Of a stretch of DNA of 12,303 nucleotides, positions 1 through 6,195 are shown in pieces; the first letter of the stretch is position 1; every line of letters begins with the position of its first letter. Origin of the DNA: Balneolales bacterium (GTDB taxonomy: Bacteria; Bacteroidota; Rhodothermia; Balneolales; Natronogracilivirgulaceae); contig SLHZ01000209.1 in assembly GCA_007135895.1 (NCBI GenBank), positions 1 to 12,303 of the forward strand. Reading direction: 5' to 3'. The position numbers were made by a program, and so were the translations under genes. The notes beneath the pieces were generated by a model. The model saw nothing but the letters and a program-made list of their open reading frames with translations, searched no databases and was not told the origin of the DNA.

Positions 1-141
1 ACTGGTCATCAGGGCGAAAAAGATCTTGATGCGGGTGGGAAAAACCGTGGCGCTGAAAAACGGAGCGATCATCATGAAGCTGCTGACCCTTACCAGGATC
101 AGGAAGGCGGCCAGGATATAGTCGGGGGATAGCAGCGGCAT
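1..141 (-). CDS. fliR: FliR, flagellar export gate protein (N-terminal 47 residues, cut by window edge)
   Basis: FliR is an inner-membrane subunit of the FliPQR export gate, the helical channel through which flagellar proteins leave the cytoplasm. Only the first 47 codons are here. They begin MPLLSPDYILAAFLILVR and continue with a second hydrophobic stretch ending in PTRIKIFFALM, which matches the conserved FliR start (a first membrane helix with an Arg, then a 'P..F....P.RIK..FA' block). The ATG at 141 is the only plausible start: it lies 20 bp after the fliQ stop, and the upstream in-frame codons offer no ATG, GTG or TTG. There is no evident Shine-Dalgarno sequence, so translation is probably coupled to fliQ. 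The rest of the gene, and in related operons flhB and flhA, would lie beyond base 1. Confidence 0.9.
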   Translation of the reverse strand, partial: MPLLSPDYILAAFLILVRVSSFMMIAPFFSATVFPTRIKIFFALMTS

Positions 142-161
142 GAGTTCAAGACCGGACCGGT

Positions 162-431
162 CTATTGTGCAATAACCGGTATGAATTCGAAGATCTGTTC
201 ATAAAAACTGATGGCATACTGAAGCATGAAACCGAACAGCAGGAACAGGATCACAACCACCACCACCATTTTCGGCACATAGCTCAGCGTCATCTCCTGA
301 ATAGAGGTTGCCGCCTGAAATATGGCTACGGTCAGGCCGATCACCAGGGCTCCGAGCAACACGGGCCCGGCCAGAACCACGGCGGTGGTCAGCGCTTCCT
401 GAACCCAGTATATTCCCGTATCGGCATTCAT
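162..431 (-). CDS. fliQ: FliQ, flagellar export gate protein
   Basis: This is a small membrane protein of the type III export gate; several copies pack around FliP and FliR in the gate channel. The 89-residue product has the usual family length and two hydrophobic hairpin helices (about residues 16-40 and 52-78). The family signature lies between them: FQAATSIQEMTLSYVPK, a match to the usual 'QA.TQI.E.TL.F.PK'. A good ribosome binding site, AAAGGTGA (438-445), stands 6 nt before the ATG, so the start is well supported. The gene begins 17 bp after the fliP stop and is followed 20 bp later by fliR, all in one transcription unit. Confidence 0.95.
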   Translation of the reverse strand: MNADTGIYWVQEALTTAVVLAGPVLLGALVIGLTVAIFQAATSIQEMTLSYVPKMVVVVVILFLLFGFMLQYAISFYEQIFEFIPVIAQ

Positions 432-448
432 GTGTGTTCACCTTTGCA

Positions 449-1138
449 TTATTGGAAACTTCGAACCATGGATTCAACCAGCAGGTACCAGCCGTCTGTA
501 AGTACAAACACCAGTATCTTGAACGGCAGGGATACCAGCACCGGCGGGAGGAAGATGATTCCCATGGAGAGCAGGATGGACGTCACCACCAGATCGATCA
601 CCAGAAACGGAAGATAGATCATGAAGCCGATCTGAAAGGCGATTCTCAGCTCACTCAGCACATAGGATGGTACCACCACGAACAGTGGCAGATCGGCGAT
701 GCTCGCTGCCGGTTCCATTTCCAGCATATCCATGAAAAAGAGCAGTTCCTGTTCCCTTGTCTGCCTCACCATGAACTCCTTGAGCGGGATGGCGGCTTCG
801 GATAGCGCCTGGGCCTGCGTGAGCTCCTCGTTGATATAGGGCTGAATGGCCTGGTTGTTGACCGCGTTGAAGGTCGGCATCATGATAAATATCGTCAGAA
901 ACAGGGCCAGTCCGATGAGCACCTGGTTGGGAGGGGACTGCTGGGTCCCCATCCCCATCCTCAGAAAAAAGAAAACGATGATGAGACGGGTAAAGCTGGT
1001 CATCATCGTCACGAAAGCCGGTCCGAAAGAGAGGATCGTGATGAGAATCAGTGCCTGAATGGCCAGAGAAAAATCCTCGGCTTCGCCACCGATGGTCAGA
1101 TCAATTTGGGGCAGGGCCTGTGCTAATACCGTTATCAT
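449..1138 (-). CDS. fliP: FliP, flagellar export gate protein with unusual gasket loop
   Basis: FliP forms the pentameric core of the FliPQR export gate. The 229 residues carry the hallmark blocks: MTSFTRLIIVFFFLR (46-60), GTQQSPPNQVLIGLALFLT (64-82), EFMVRQTRE (121-129), a SELRIAFQIGFMIYLPFLVID block (162-182) and LPPVLVSLPFKILVFVLTDGW (197-217). Like the Bacillus protein, and unlike the enteric one, it has no obvious cleavable signal peptide. The start ATG overlaps the fliO stop (ATGA), indicating coupling. The odd point is the segment SMGIIFLPP (191-199): most FliP proteins have MMM where this one has IIF (residues 194-196, bases 551-559). Those methionines form the gasket that seals the closed gate. 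The frame is intact through this point, so it is a real substitution in this sequence. Confidence 0.97.
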   Translation of the reverse strand: MITVLAQALPQIDLTIGGEAEDFSLAIQALILITILSFGPAFVTMMTSFTRLIIVFFFLRMGMGTQQSPPNQVLIGLALFLTIFIMMPTFNAVNNQAIQPYINEELTQAQALSEAAIPLKEFMVRQTREQELLFFMDMLEMEPAASIADLPLFVVVPSYVLSELRIAFQIGFMIYLPFLVIDLVVTSILLSMGIIFLPPVLVSLPFKILVFVLTDGWYLLVESMVRSFQ

Positions 1139-1671
1139 GACGATTGGCTGAAAAAATCATAAAAGCGGCGGTTGGCTGTTTTATCACCGCCGGCGACCGG
1201 TTTCCATTCATCCACGGGGCATCGGTGCAGCAGGGTGATGCCACCCGAGCCCACACCCAGCACCCACACTTCATTATTCACCTCCATGATCCGGATATGC
1301 TGGCCCGGTCCGATCACATGGTGGCCCATCTCACGGAACAACCCGCTCTGTCCCTTTGAGGCAGACCGGGTGCGGGTCCAGAACCAGACACCTCCCAGCA
1401 AGACAACCATCACCACGAAGGTGCTTAGCGCATTCATGAAAAAGCGTCCCGACCGCAGATCTGCCGGTGCAGTCTCTGCGGTCCGGCCCGTTAGTTCACG
1501 CATCTGCTCCTGGCGCTCCGAGGTGGCGGGAGCGGTTTGATCGGGCCGGGTGTAATCCATGCGCGACACCATGAACAGCCAGAGCAGAAGCAGGACAACA
1601 GATGTGAGCACCACGATGCCGATCAGTTTCCGGGGATTTCCACCGGATATGTAGTGCCTTGGGTCCATCAT
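1135..1671 (-). CDS. fliO: FliO, flagellar gate assembly protein (two hydrophobic segments)
   Basis: FliO helps the FliP ring assemble and is not thought to stay as a core gate part. The 178-residue product has two hydrophobic segments, about residues 17-36 and 82-99. The second is followed by basic residues (RTRSASK) and a cytoplasmic domain with the loose FliO pattern 'G..H...I.EV..E.W.LGVG..GI.LL' (about 121-148). Family members commonly have a single membrane anchor near the N-terminus, so the first segment may be a second anchor or a signal sequence. The identification rests on weak sequence similarity plus position directly before fliP and after fliN. The ORF opens with two Met codons; the first (1669-1671) overlaps the fliN stop and either could be used. 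The 3' end overlaps fliP by 4 bp. Confidence 0.85.
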   Translation of the reverse strand: MMDPRHYISGGNPRKLIGIVVLTSVVLLLLWLFMVSRMDYTRPDQTAPATSERQEQMRELTGRTAETAPADLRSGRFFMNALSTFVVMVVLLGGVWFWTRTRSASKGQSGLFREMGHHVIGPGQHIRIMEVNNEVWVLGVGSGGITLLHRCPVDEWKPVAGGDKTANRRFYDFFSQSS

Positions 1672-2804
1672 TTCAGTCTGGCCAGCCGCTCCCTCGTCGT
1701 GATCAGGTTGGTGATGCGCACACCAAAGTGCTCATCGATCACCACCACTTCCCCCTGGGCAATACGCGAATTATTGACCAGGATGTCGACCGGTTCACCG
1801 GCCAGCTTGTCGAGTTCGATGATTGATCCCTTTGCCAGCTGCAATACCTTGCCCAATGGCATTTCTATCTGGCCAAGCTGCACGGTGACATCCATCTCCA
1901 CATCTTTCAGAAGGGCCATGCTACGGGACTGTCCGTTGGCCGGTTTGCCCCGGGATGTTTCAAATGAATCAAACTCCACTTTCTTTCCGGAGATAATCTC
2001 GTCTTCCTCTACCTCCTCAGATCGCCTGTCATCATAATCTTCCTCGTCCATGTCAGAAAAGAGCTGGTCGGCCGGACTTCTTTGCGATTCATCCTCATAC
2101 GGTATTTCTTCCCTCCGGACTTCCTCTTTGGCCGGTTCCTGACCGGCAGATTCATCATCGGCTTTTCCGGCCTCATCCCCGGCACCCTCCCCGGTCTCTT
2201 CCTTTTCAGCTGGTTCCTGGCCGGCGGGCTCATCACGTTCTTTTTCTTCCGGAGCCGGACTCGCTTCGGCTTTTTCTTCCGCGGGCTGTTCTTCGGCCGA
2301 CTCTCCCGGAGCCTGGATGAAAAGTTCCGCCCGCACATCATCATCGGCCAGGCCGCTGATACTCATTTCACTGCGGAAGAAGGTCCCTTTTTTCAGCTTC
2401 TCATCCAGCTGACGGGCCGTCAGCACCTCAAGATCACGCAAAGAGACCTTGATATCATTGCGGTCCAGATCTTTTTTCAGCGTGTCGGTGAGCTCAGTGC
2501 CGAATTTTTTCAGCAGCTCGCGGGTCGTTTCGTTGTTCTCCTTTTCCTCAACCCCAAGCATGATGCTCGACAGCAGGCCGTACCACTCGGGATCCAGCAC
2601 CAGGACAGCCGTGCTCTTGCTGACATCGTCCACCATCCGCAAGAAAATATCCTTCTTGTTCAGGCTCTTCTTCAGCTCTTTGGCTTCCTGCGACGTTGCC
2701 TTGACAATCTTGATTTTCGATTCCTCCTGCAGTACGGAAGTCAGGAATTTCTCCACATCCGGCAGGATTTTTTCAAGTTCGGCTTTCCAGTTATCCAAGA
2801 TCAT
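1668..2804 (-). CDS. fliN: FliN/FliY-type switch protein with degenerate CheC-like half and acidic linker
   Basis: FliN, together with FliM, makes the C-ring of the motor switch. Here the canonical FliN (SpoA) domain occupies only the C-terminal part of a 378-residue protein (about residues 297-370: LLKDVEMDVTVQLGQIEMPL, then GSIIELDKLAGEPVDILVN and GEVVVIDEHFGVRI). The N-terminal part (about 60-165) looks like a divergent CheC/FliM-type domain, with 'SIMLG...TTRELLKKFGTELTD', making the whole protein FliY-like. The CheC phosphatase pattern E-x-x-N reads E104-L-T-D107, so phosphatase activity is doubtful. Between them lies a low-complexity Glu/Asp/Pro/Ala linker (about 166-295). The start is supported by AGGA 8 nt before the ATG and by the ATGA overlap with fliM. 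The EIDALL-type CheY-binding peptide that Bacillus FliY has at its N-terminus is not visible. The SpoA call is firm; the CheC call is tentative. Confidence 0.92.
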   Translation of the reverse strand: MILDNWKAELEKILPDVEKFLTSVLQEESKIKIVKATSQEAKELKKSLNKKDIFLRMVDDVSKSTAVLVLDPEWYGLLSSIMLGVEEKENNETTRELLKKFGTELTDTLKKDLDRNDIKVSLRDLEVLTARQLDEKLKKGTFFRSEMSISGLADDDVRAELFIQAPGESAEEQPAEEKAEASPAPEEKERDEPAGQEPAEKEETGEGAGDEAGKADDESAGQEPAKEEVRREEIPYEDESQRSPADQLFSDMDEEDYDDRRSEEVEEDEIISGKKVEFDSFETSRGKPANGQSRSMALLKDVEMDVTVQLGQIEMPLGKVLQLAKGSIIELDKLAGEPVDILVNNSRIAQGEVVVIDEHFGVRITNLITTRERLARLK

Positions 2805-3736
2805 AGCAGTTCCTGTTCGTTAATTTCTTCGATTATCTTAAATATCCTCACCGCCTTTTTACTGCCAAGAACACCGGGATAGGCCGTCATTTTTTTCACT
2901 CCGTTGATGCGGACTTCAAGCGGTTCATCGGTTTTCTGTGTCAGTGCAATGGCATCCCCTTCTTCCAGGCGGATCAGCTCCCCGACTGTGAGCCTGGTAA
3001 CCCCCAGGAGCGGCTGTACTTTTACGCTGATTCGCGATAGTGTATGCTCATATCCTTTCAGCTGTTCGTCGGTGAGCGTGATCTTCCTGCTGTGGGCGCC
3101 CATTTGCAGGATGGATTCGTTCAGGGTCTCCTTGAGCAGGCTGTAGGGATAGGATATTTTCAGCGGGATCTTCTCTTCATTGAGTTCGATCTCGAACACC
3201 GCCACGATGGAAGGATCGGCCGATGCCATGTGAACATTTTCGGGCTTGCTCTCATAGGATATTGATTTGATGCTCACCTTCATCATGGGATCCCAGGCCG
3301 TCACAATCTCCTTGTTCACTGTACGCATGATACGACCCATTACCCGCTCCTCAATGGTGGTGAGCATCCTCATCTCCTCCAAAGAAGAGCCCCGGCCGCC
3401 GCTCTGGCGCTCTACCATCTGGATACAGAAACCCGGAGTCATCACCAGTACCATGTCACCCCCCAGTTCCTCGACACTCAGGATATACAGGGCGCTTGGC
3501 GTCGGGATGTTTCGCACGAATTCCGAGGTGGCGATCTGATCAATTTTTACGAGCTTGACATCAACCTTCTGCCGCAGGTTGGAGGTGAAAATCCGGCTCA
3601 GGTTGCGGCCGAGCACCTCGTGCAGCGTTCGCAATGTCCGCATGATCTCCTTGCTGAACAGCTTGGGATGCTTGAAATCGTACGGCTCTACATACTTTTT
3701 CCGTTTTCCTTCCGGTCTGGAATAAGCAAGGTGCAT
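2801..3736 (-). CDS. fliM: FliM, motor switch protein lacking the N-terminal CheY-binding peptide
   Basis: FliM links the FliG torque ring to FliN and normally senses phosphorylated CheY. The 311-residue product has the family's YDFKHPKLFSKEIMRTLRTL start (19-38), a middle domain with the FliG-contact loop GGRG (113-116) followed by LTTIEERVM (125-133), and a C-terminal SpoA domain (about 232-303: VQPLLGVTRLTVGELIRLEE, then a VRINGVKK block). It starts only 18 residues before YDF. The usual 'LSQ.EIDALL' CheY-P-binding peptide is therefore absent, and codons upstream in the same frame contain neither that motif nor an ATG, GTG or TTG nearby. No Shine-Dalgarno sequence is visible before the ATG, which stands 28 bp after the fliL stop. 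The 3' end overlaps fliN by 4 bp. Confidence 0.96.
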   Translation of the reverse strand: MHLAYSRPEGKRKKYVEPYDFKHPKLFSKEIMRTLRTLHEVLGRNLSRIFTSNLRQKVDVKLVKIDQIATSEFVRNIPTPSALYILSVEELGGDMVLVMTPGFCIQMVERQSGGRGSSLEEMRMLTTIEERVMGRIMRTVNKEIVTAWDPMMKVSIKSISYESKPENVHMASADPSIVAVFEIELNEEKIPLKISYPYSLLKETLNESILQMGAHSRKITLTDEQLKGYEHTLSRISVKVQPLLGVTRLTVGELIRLEEGDAIALTQKTDEPLEVRINGVKKMTAYPGVLGSKKAVRIFKIIEEINEQELL

Positions 3737-3764
3737 AAAGAATGAGATTGTCGGTTTACGCTCG

Positions 3765-4268
3765 TTACTGCAAAATGTACTTAGTGAAGTACAAATTGCG
3801 TACCGAACGCACTCCGATGGCCAGATTTACTTCCTCGGCCAAATCTCTTCTGAGCAGATCCCTCTCTTCGAATTGAATAAGTTCATTGACGGTCCGACCG
3901 GAAAGCACATGATTGAAGCGGTCTTTGATCTTCATCATGTTCTGGTCGACCAGTATCGCATGGTCATGATGCGACAGTTCCATGCCAATTTCCACGATCA
4001 GGAACCTCTGGGCATTGGTTCCGGCCGGATTGGCAATAATTTCATCCATGGTATAGGTGACGGAATAATCGGGCAGTGATCCGAATACAAAAACGTAAAT
4101 ATCACGGTAGTGCTCATCGACCAGCACGTAGGCCCCGATGGCCTGACTGATTACCAGCAGGGCCAGCAGGAAATATTTTCCCCCGAGCAGAAATTTTGAG
4201 CTCTGCTTATCACCGGCGGCTTCCGTAGTTCCCGGACCGTCTGTCTTATTTTTGCTGATAGCTGGCAT
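3765..4268 (-). CDS. fliL: FliL, stator-associated membrane protein (start possibly further upstream)
   Basis: FliL is a single-span membrane protein of the basal body; its periplasmic domain surrounds the MotB plug region and supports stator function. From the ATG at 4268 it has 167 residues: a polar, disordered cytoplasmic tail (1-28), one membrane helix (about 31-50, YFLLALLVISQAIGAYVLV) and a periplasmic domain (RFLIVEIGMEL, then 'VDQNMMKIKDRFNHVLSGRTVNEL'-like block at about 107-131) ending in VRNLYFTKYILQ, a typical FliL end. The ATG has no clear ribosome binding site. The same frame stays open for 51 more codons upstream to a CTG at 4421, through six 21-bp repeats; only a TGA at 4434-4436 closes it. 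FliL could thus carry a longer basic N-terminus. The ATG at 4268 is the conservative choice. Confidence 0.9.
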   Translation of the reverse strand: MPAISKNKTDGPGTTEAAGDKQSSKFLLGGKYFLLALLVISQAIGAYVLVDEHYRDIYVFVFGSLPDYSVTYTMDEIIANPAGTNAQRFLIVEIGMELSHHDHAILVDQNMMKIKDRFNHVLSGRTVNELIQFEERDLLRRDLAEEVNLAIGVRSVRNLYFTKYILQ

Positions 4269-4291
4269 GCTAATGTTATCGACAACTGCTG

Positions 4292-4417
4292 CTCGTTTCC
4301 TAAGCCCTGCTGTTCGTTTCCTGAATCCTACTGTTCGTTTCTTAAGCCCTGCTGCTCGTTTCTTAAAACCTGCTGCTAGTTTCCTGAATCCTACTGCTCG
4401 TTTCCTAAGCCCTGCTG
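4292..4417 (-). repeat. Six tandem 21-bp repeats across the motB 3' end and the motB-fliL junction
   Basis: Six contiguous 21-bp units lie at 4397-4417, 4376-4396, 4355-4375, 4334-4354, 4313-4333 and 4292-4312, with a partial unit (CAGCAG) at 4286-4291. The minus-strand unit begins CAGCAGGGCTTAGGAAAC. The first unit and a little more encode the last residues of MotB; MotB then stops at a TAG inside unit 2. Units 1 and 6 are identical, and units 2 and 5 nearly so. In the MotB frame the array has several TAG codons, and in a second minus frame it has a stop in most units. The third minus frame, that of fliL, is open throughout and reads [AT][AV]G[LF][RK]K[RL] per unit. Unit length is a multiple of three, so gain or loss of copies keeps any frame. 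Confidence 0.95.
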
Positions 4418-5128
4418 CCAGAGTGGTTCCTGGTCAGATAGGTCAATATACGCATCATCGTAACGAATGTAAATCTCAACCCGACGATTTGCCTGGCGTC
4501 CTTCTTCTGTATTGTTATCGGCTATGGGCCGAAACTCACCATAGCTGCTGGCTTTGAAAACTTCCGGTTGAAGTCCGCTTTGCCCTTTTATAAACCGCAG
4601 CACCTGCACAGAGCGGGCCGCACCCAGGTCCCAGTTGGACCGGTAGTAGGCCGTTGCCCGCAGGGGCACATTATCGGTGTGTCCCTGGATTTCCGTTTCG
4701 TAGATATCCTCGGAGAAAAGTCCGGCTATCTGGTTAAGGATAAGCTGCGCCTGGGGCAGCAGGTCCGAGGATCCGCTGTTGAAGGTAACCGATTCACTGA
4801 GTGTAATGCGGATGCCTTCGGGTATGAGTGCGATGTCGAAGAAATCTCCCAGATCGTTATCTTCGATATACTCGATGAGTTCCTCCCATCGCTCCATCCT
4901 CTCACGCATAATCTGCTGATGGCGGTCGGTACGCAACTGGTCAATAACGGTCTGCTCTTTCTGCATCACGCCAATACCACCCCTGAACCGCTGCAGAAAC
5001 TGATTCAGGGTTTCCAGATCAACCCCCGGCGTGAGCATGTACAGAACGACAAAGAAGACCAGCAAGAGGGTCACCATGTCGCTGTAGGTCATCAGCCAGT
5101 TTCCAGTGTCTTTCTTAGATCTTCCCAT
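4391..5128 (-). CDS. motB: MotB, stator subunit with OmpA-like peptidoglycan-binding domain
   Basis: MotB anchors the stator to the cell wall and carries the ion-binding aspartate. The 245 residues show a short basic tail, then WLMTYSDMVTLLLVFFVVLY (11-30) with the essential Asp at D17 at the start of the single membrane helix. A linker/plug region and a C-terminal OmpA-like domain follow, with ETEIQGHTDNVPL (144-156), NWDLGAARSVQVL (165-177) and GRQANRRVEIYI (210-221). The 'SDMVTLLL' form resembles PomB/MotS more than enteric MotB, which hints at sodium use (inference). The start lies 37 bp inside motA; later Met codons would remove the tail and approach D17, so this start is preferred. No strong ribosome binding site is seen, so coupling to motA is likely. 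The last residues (QQGLGNEQ) come from the first unit of the downstream 21-bp repeat array. Confidence 0.96.
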   Translation of the reverse strand: MGRSKKDTGNWLMTYSDMVTLLLVFFVVLYMLTPGVDLETLNQFLQRFRGGIGVMQKEQTVIDQLRTDRHQQIMRERMERWEELIEYIEDNDLGDFFDIALIPEGIRITLSESVTFNSGSSDLLPQAQLILNQIAGLFSEDIYETEIQGHTDNVPLRATAYYRSNWDLGAARSVQVLRFIKGQSGLQPEVFKASSYGEFRPIADNNTEEGRQANRRVEIYIRYDDAYIDLSDQEPLWQQGLGNEQ

Positions 5129-5970
5129 GGGCTGCTTTGCTGTTCAATCCAGAATTGATAGAGCCTTTCCTCCCGCTCTTTGGTAATGCGTATTCCATCG
5201 TGGTATTGCAGATACTCCGAGCGCAGTCGGGGATCCAGGAAACTCAGCATCTTCTTCTCCATGATGCGCGGGTTTTCGCCGTCCACAATCGACATGATGG
5301 AGATCCGGAACATCCGCTTGCGGTTGATGTCCATTTCACTCAGGTACTCCAGCTTGCCTGCCAGCGGATTGAAGATCATGTTGGCGAAGATGGTTCCATA
5401 GAGGGTGGTCAGCAATGCAACCGAAAGACCGGCGCCAAGCGACTCGGGGTCGGAGATATCCTGAAGCATGAGAATCATTCCGATTACCGTACCGATCATG
5501 CCGAACGCCGGGGCATAGCCGGCCATGGAGTAGAGAACGTTGGTGGAGATATCCACTCTTCGTTCCATCCCCTTGATCTGGTCGTCCAGAATACTCTCCA
5601 GGTTATCTTTGCTTACGCCGTCTATGGCAAGCTGCAGGCCGTTCTGAAGAAAACTCTCTTCGATATAGGGAACATCCTTGTCCAGCGGCATGAGCCCGCC
5701 GCGACGGGCGCGACGGGCAAAGAGGTTCATCAGCTCAATATCGGTTCTCAGGTCAACAGCCTTGGCTCTCATCATGCTCACAATCGTCTCGAAGCTGTCC
5801 TGAATATTTTCCCAGCTGTAGTTGATCATGGTTGCGGCAATCACCCCGCCAAGGACGATCATCAGCGAGGCCAGACTGGCAAATGCTATCAGGCTACCCT
5901 GACTCATGATAGCAAAGATCACCAGGCCGAACCCTCCAAGGAAACCTATGAGAGTTGAGCGATCTATCAT
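5092..5970 (-). CDS. motA: MotA, stator channel subunit (sodium-type features)
   Basis: MotA is the four-span stator subunit that rotates around MotB and drives FliG. In the 292-residue product, membrane helices fall at about 7-23, 28-48, 147-170 and 182-204. The two conserved channel prolines are P154 (GYAPAFGMIGTVIGMI) and P202 (LLTTLYGTIFANMIFNPLAG); the cytoplasmic loop between them carries the basic cluster ARRARRGGLMPLDK (85-98). Thr161 and Thr188/189 sit where sodium-driven PomA has threonines, so sodium coupling is plausible but not proven. The start follows the only sizeable gene-free stretch in the window, and an RNA hairpin ends 1 nt before the ATG. A 6-codon mini-ORF (5967-5987) overlaps the start as ATGA. 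The 3' end overlaps motB by 37 bp. The C-terminus past about 270 is motB-overlapping and may be less constrained. Confidence 0.96.
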   Translation of the reverse strand: MIDRSTLIGFLGGFGLVIFAIMSQGSLIAFASLASLMIVLGGVIAATMINYSWENIQDSFETIVSMMRAKAVDLRTDIELMNLFARRARRGGLMPLDKDVPYIEESFLQNGLQLAIDGVSKDNLESILDDQIKGMERRVDISTNVLYSMAGYAPAFGMIGTVIGMILMLQDISDPESLGAGLSVALLTTLYGTIFANMIFNPLAGKLEYLSEMDINRKRMFRISIMSIVDGENPRIMEKKMLSFLDPRLRSEYLQYHDGIRITKEREERLYQFWIEQQSSPWEDLRKTLETG

Positions 5971-5971
5971 A

Positions 5972-6025
5972 CCGATTTTATCGGCATCCCACCCGGAAAA
6001 TCAAGCGACGGCCGAATAAAATCGG
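5972..6025 (-). promoter_or_regulatory. Imperfect inverted repeat (RNA hairpin) abutting the motA start codon
   Basis: On the transcribed strand, CCGATTTTATTCGGC (6025-6011) can pair with GCCGATAAAATCGG (5985-5972), giving 14 base pairs with one bulged base and a 25-nt loop. The loop holds the only purine-rich candidate ribosome binding site (GGGTGGGA), and the stem ends 1 nt before the motA ATG. The downstream arm can also fold alone (CCGAT-AAA-ATCGG), so two structures compete. No U-run follows, so it is not an intrinsic terminator. A role in controlling motA translation is inference. Confidence 0.55.
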
Positions 6026-6181
6026 GGATTATTTTCAGGACAGCTTTGCCGCAATACAGCCAGGTGCGGCGTTTTCGTTTGCCACTTCAGGTCACTCTGT
6101 ACTTAGCGACTTAAGCTTATCAGTCCTATTAAATAGTATCATATGACCACAAGATAACATAACTGATCGGGTTACTCTTTT

Positions 6182-6195
6182 CCTGACATGTCAGG
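6182..6195. promoter_or_regulatory. Perfect 14-bp palindrome after flgE
   Basis: CCTGACATGTCAGG is a perfect dyad 11 bp beyond the flgE stop. In the flgE transcript it could form a 5-bp stem with a 4-nt loop, followed by AAAAGAG rather than a U-run, so it is a poor terminator. It may be an operator or a 3'-end RNA stabiliser; a chance match cannot be excluded. Confidence 0.35.

Noticed and set aside
2082..2882. 266-residue open frame on the plus strand opposite fliN
   Set aside because: It is the antisense shadow of the Glu/Lys-rich fliN sequence, giving a Phe/Leu/Arg-rich product with no motif. The opposite strand has clear family domains.
4391..4396. Readthrough of the motB TAG into the repeat array
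   Set aside because: Further in-frame TAG codons follow within the array, so a single readthrough would add only a few residues.
4286..4417. CRISPR-like array
   Set aside because: The 21-bp units abut with no unique spacers between them, so it is a simple tandem repeat.
4252..4557. Plus-strand open frame with FLSPAAR-like heptads through the 21-bp repeats
   Set aside because: Any 21-bp array yields a heptad pattern in every stop-free frame. This frame runs antisense to motB and has no gene context.
5137..5958. 273-residue open frame on the plus strand opposite motA
   Set aside because: The minus strand encodes an unmistakable MotA; the plus-strand product has no recognisable features or ribosome binding site.
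5978..6000. Sigma-28 promoter at motA (GCCGATAA)
   Set aside because: The -10 match is perfect, but the expected TAAA -35 element is missing at the right distance, and transcription would start at about the motA ATG.
6070..6100. Sigma-54 promoter (TGGCA...GC) upstream of motA
   Set aside because: The GG and GC elements are 11 nt apart instead of 10, and the flanking bases do not fit TGGCAC/TTGCA.
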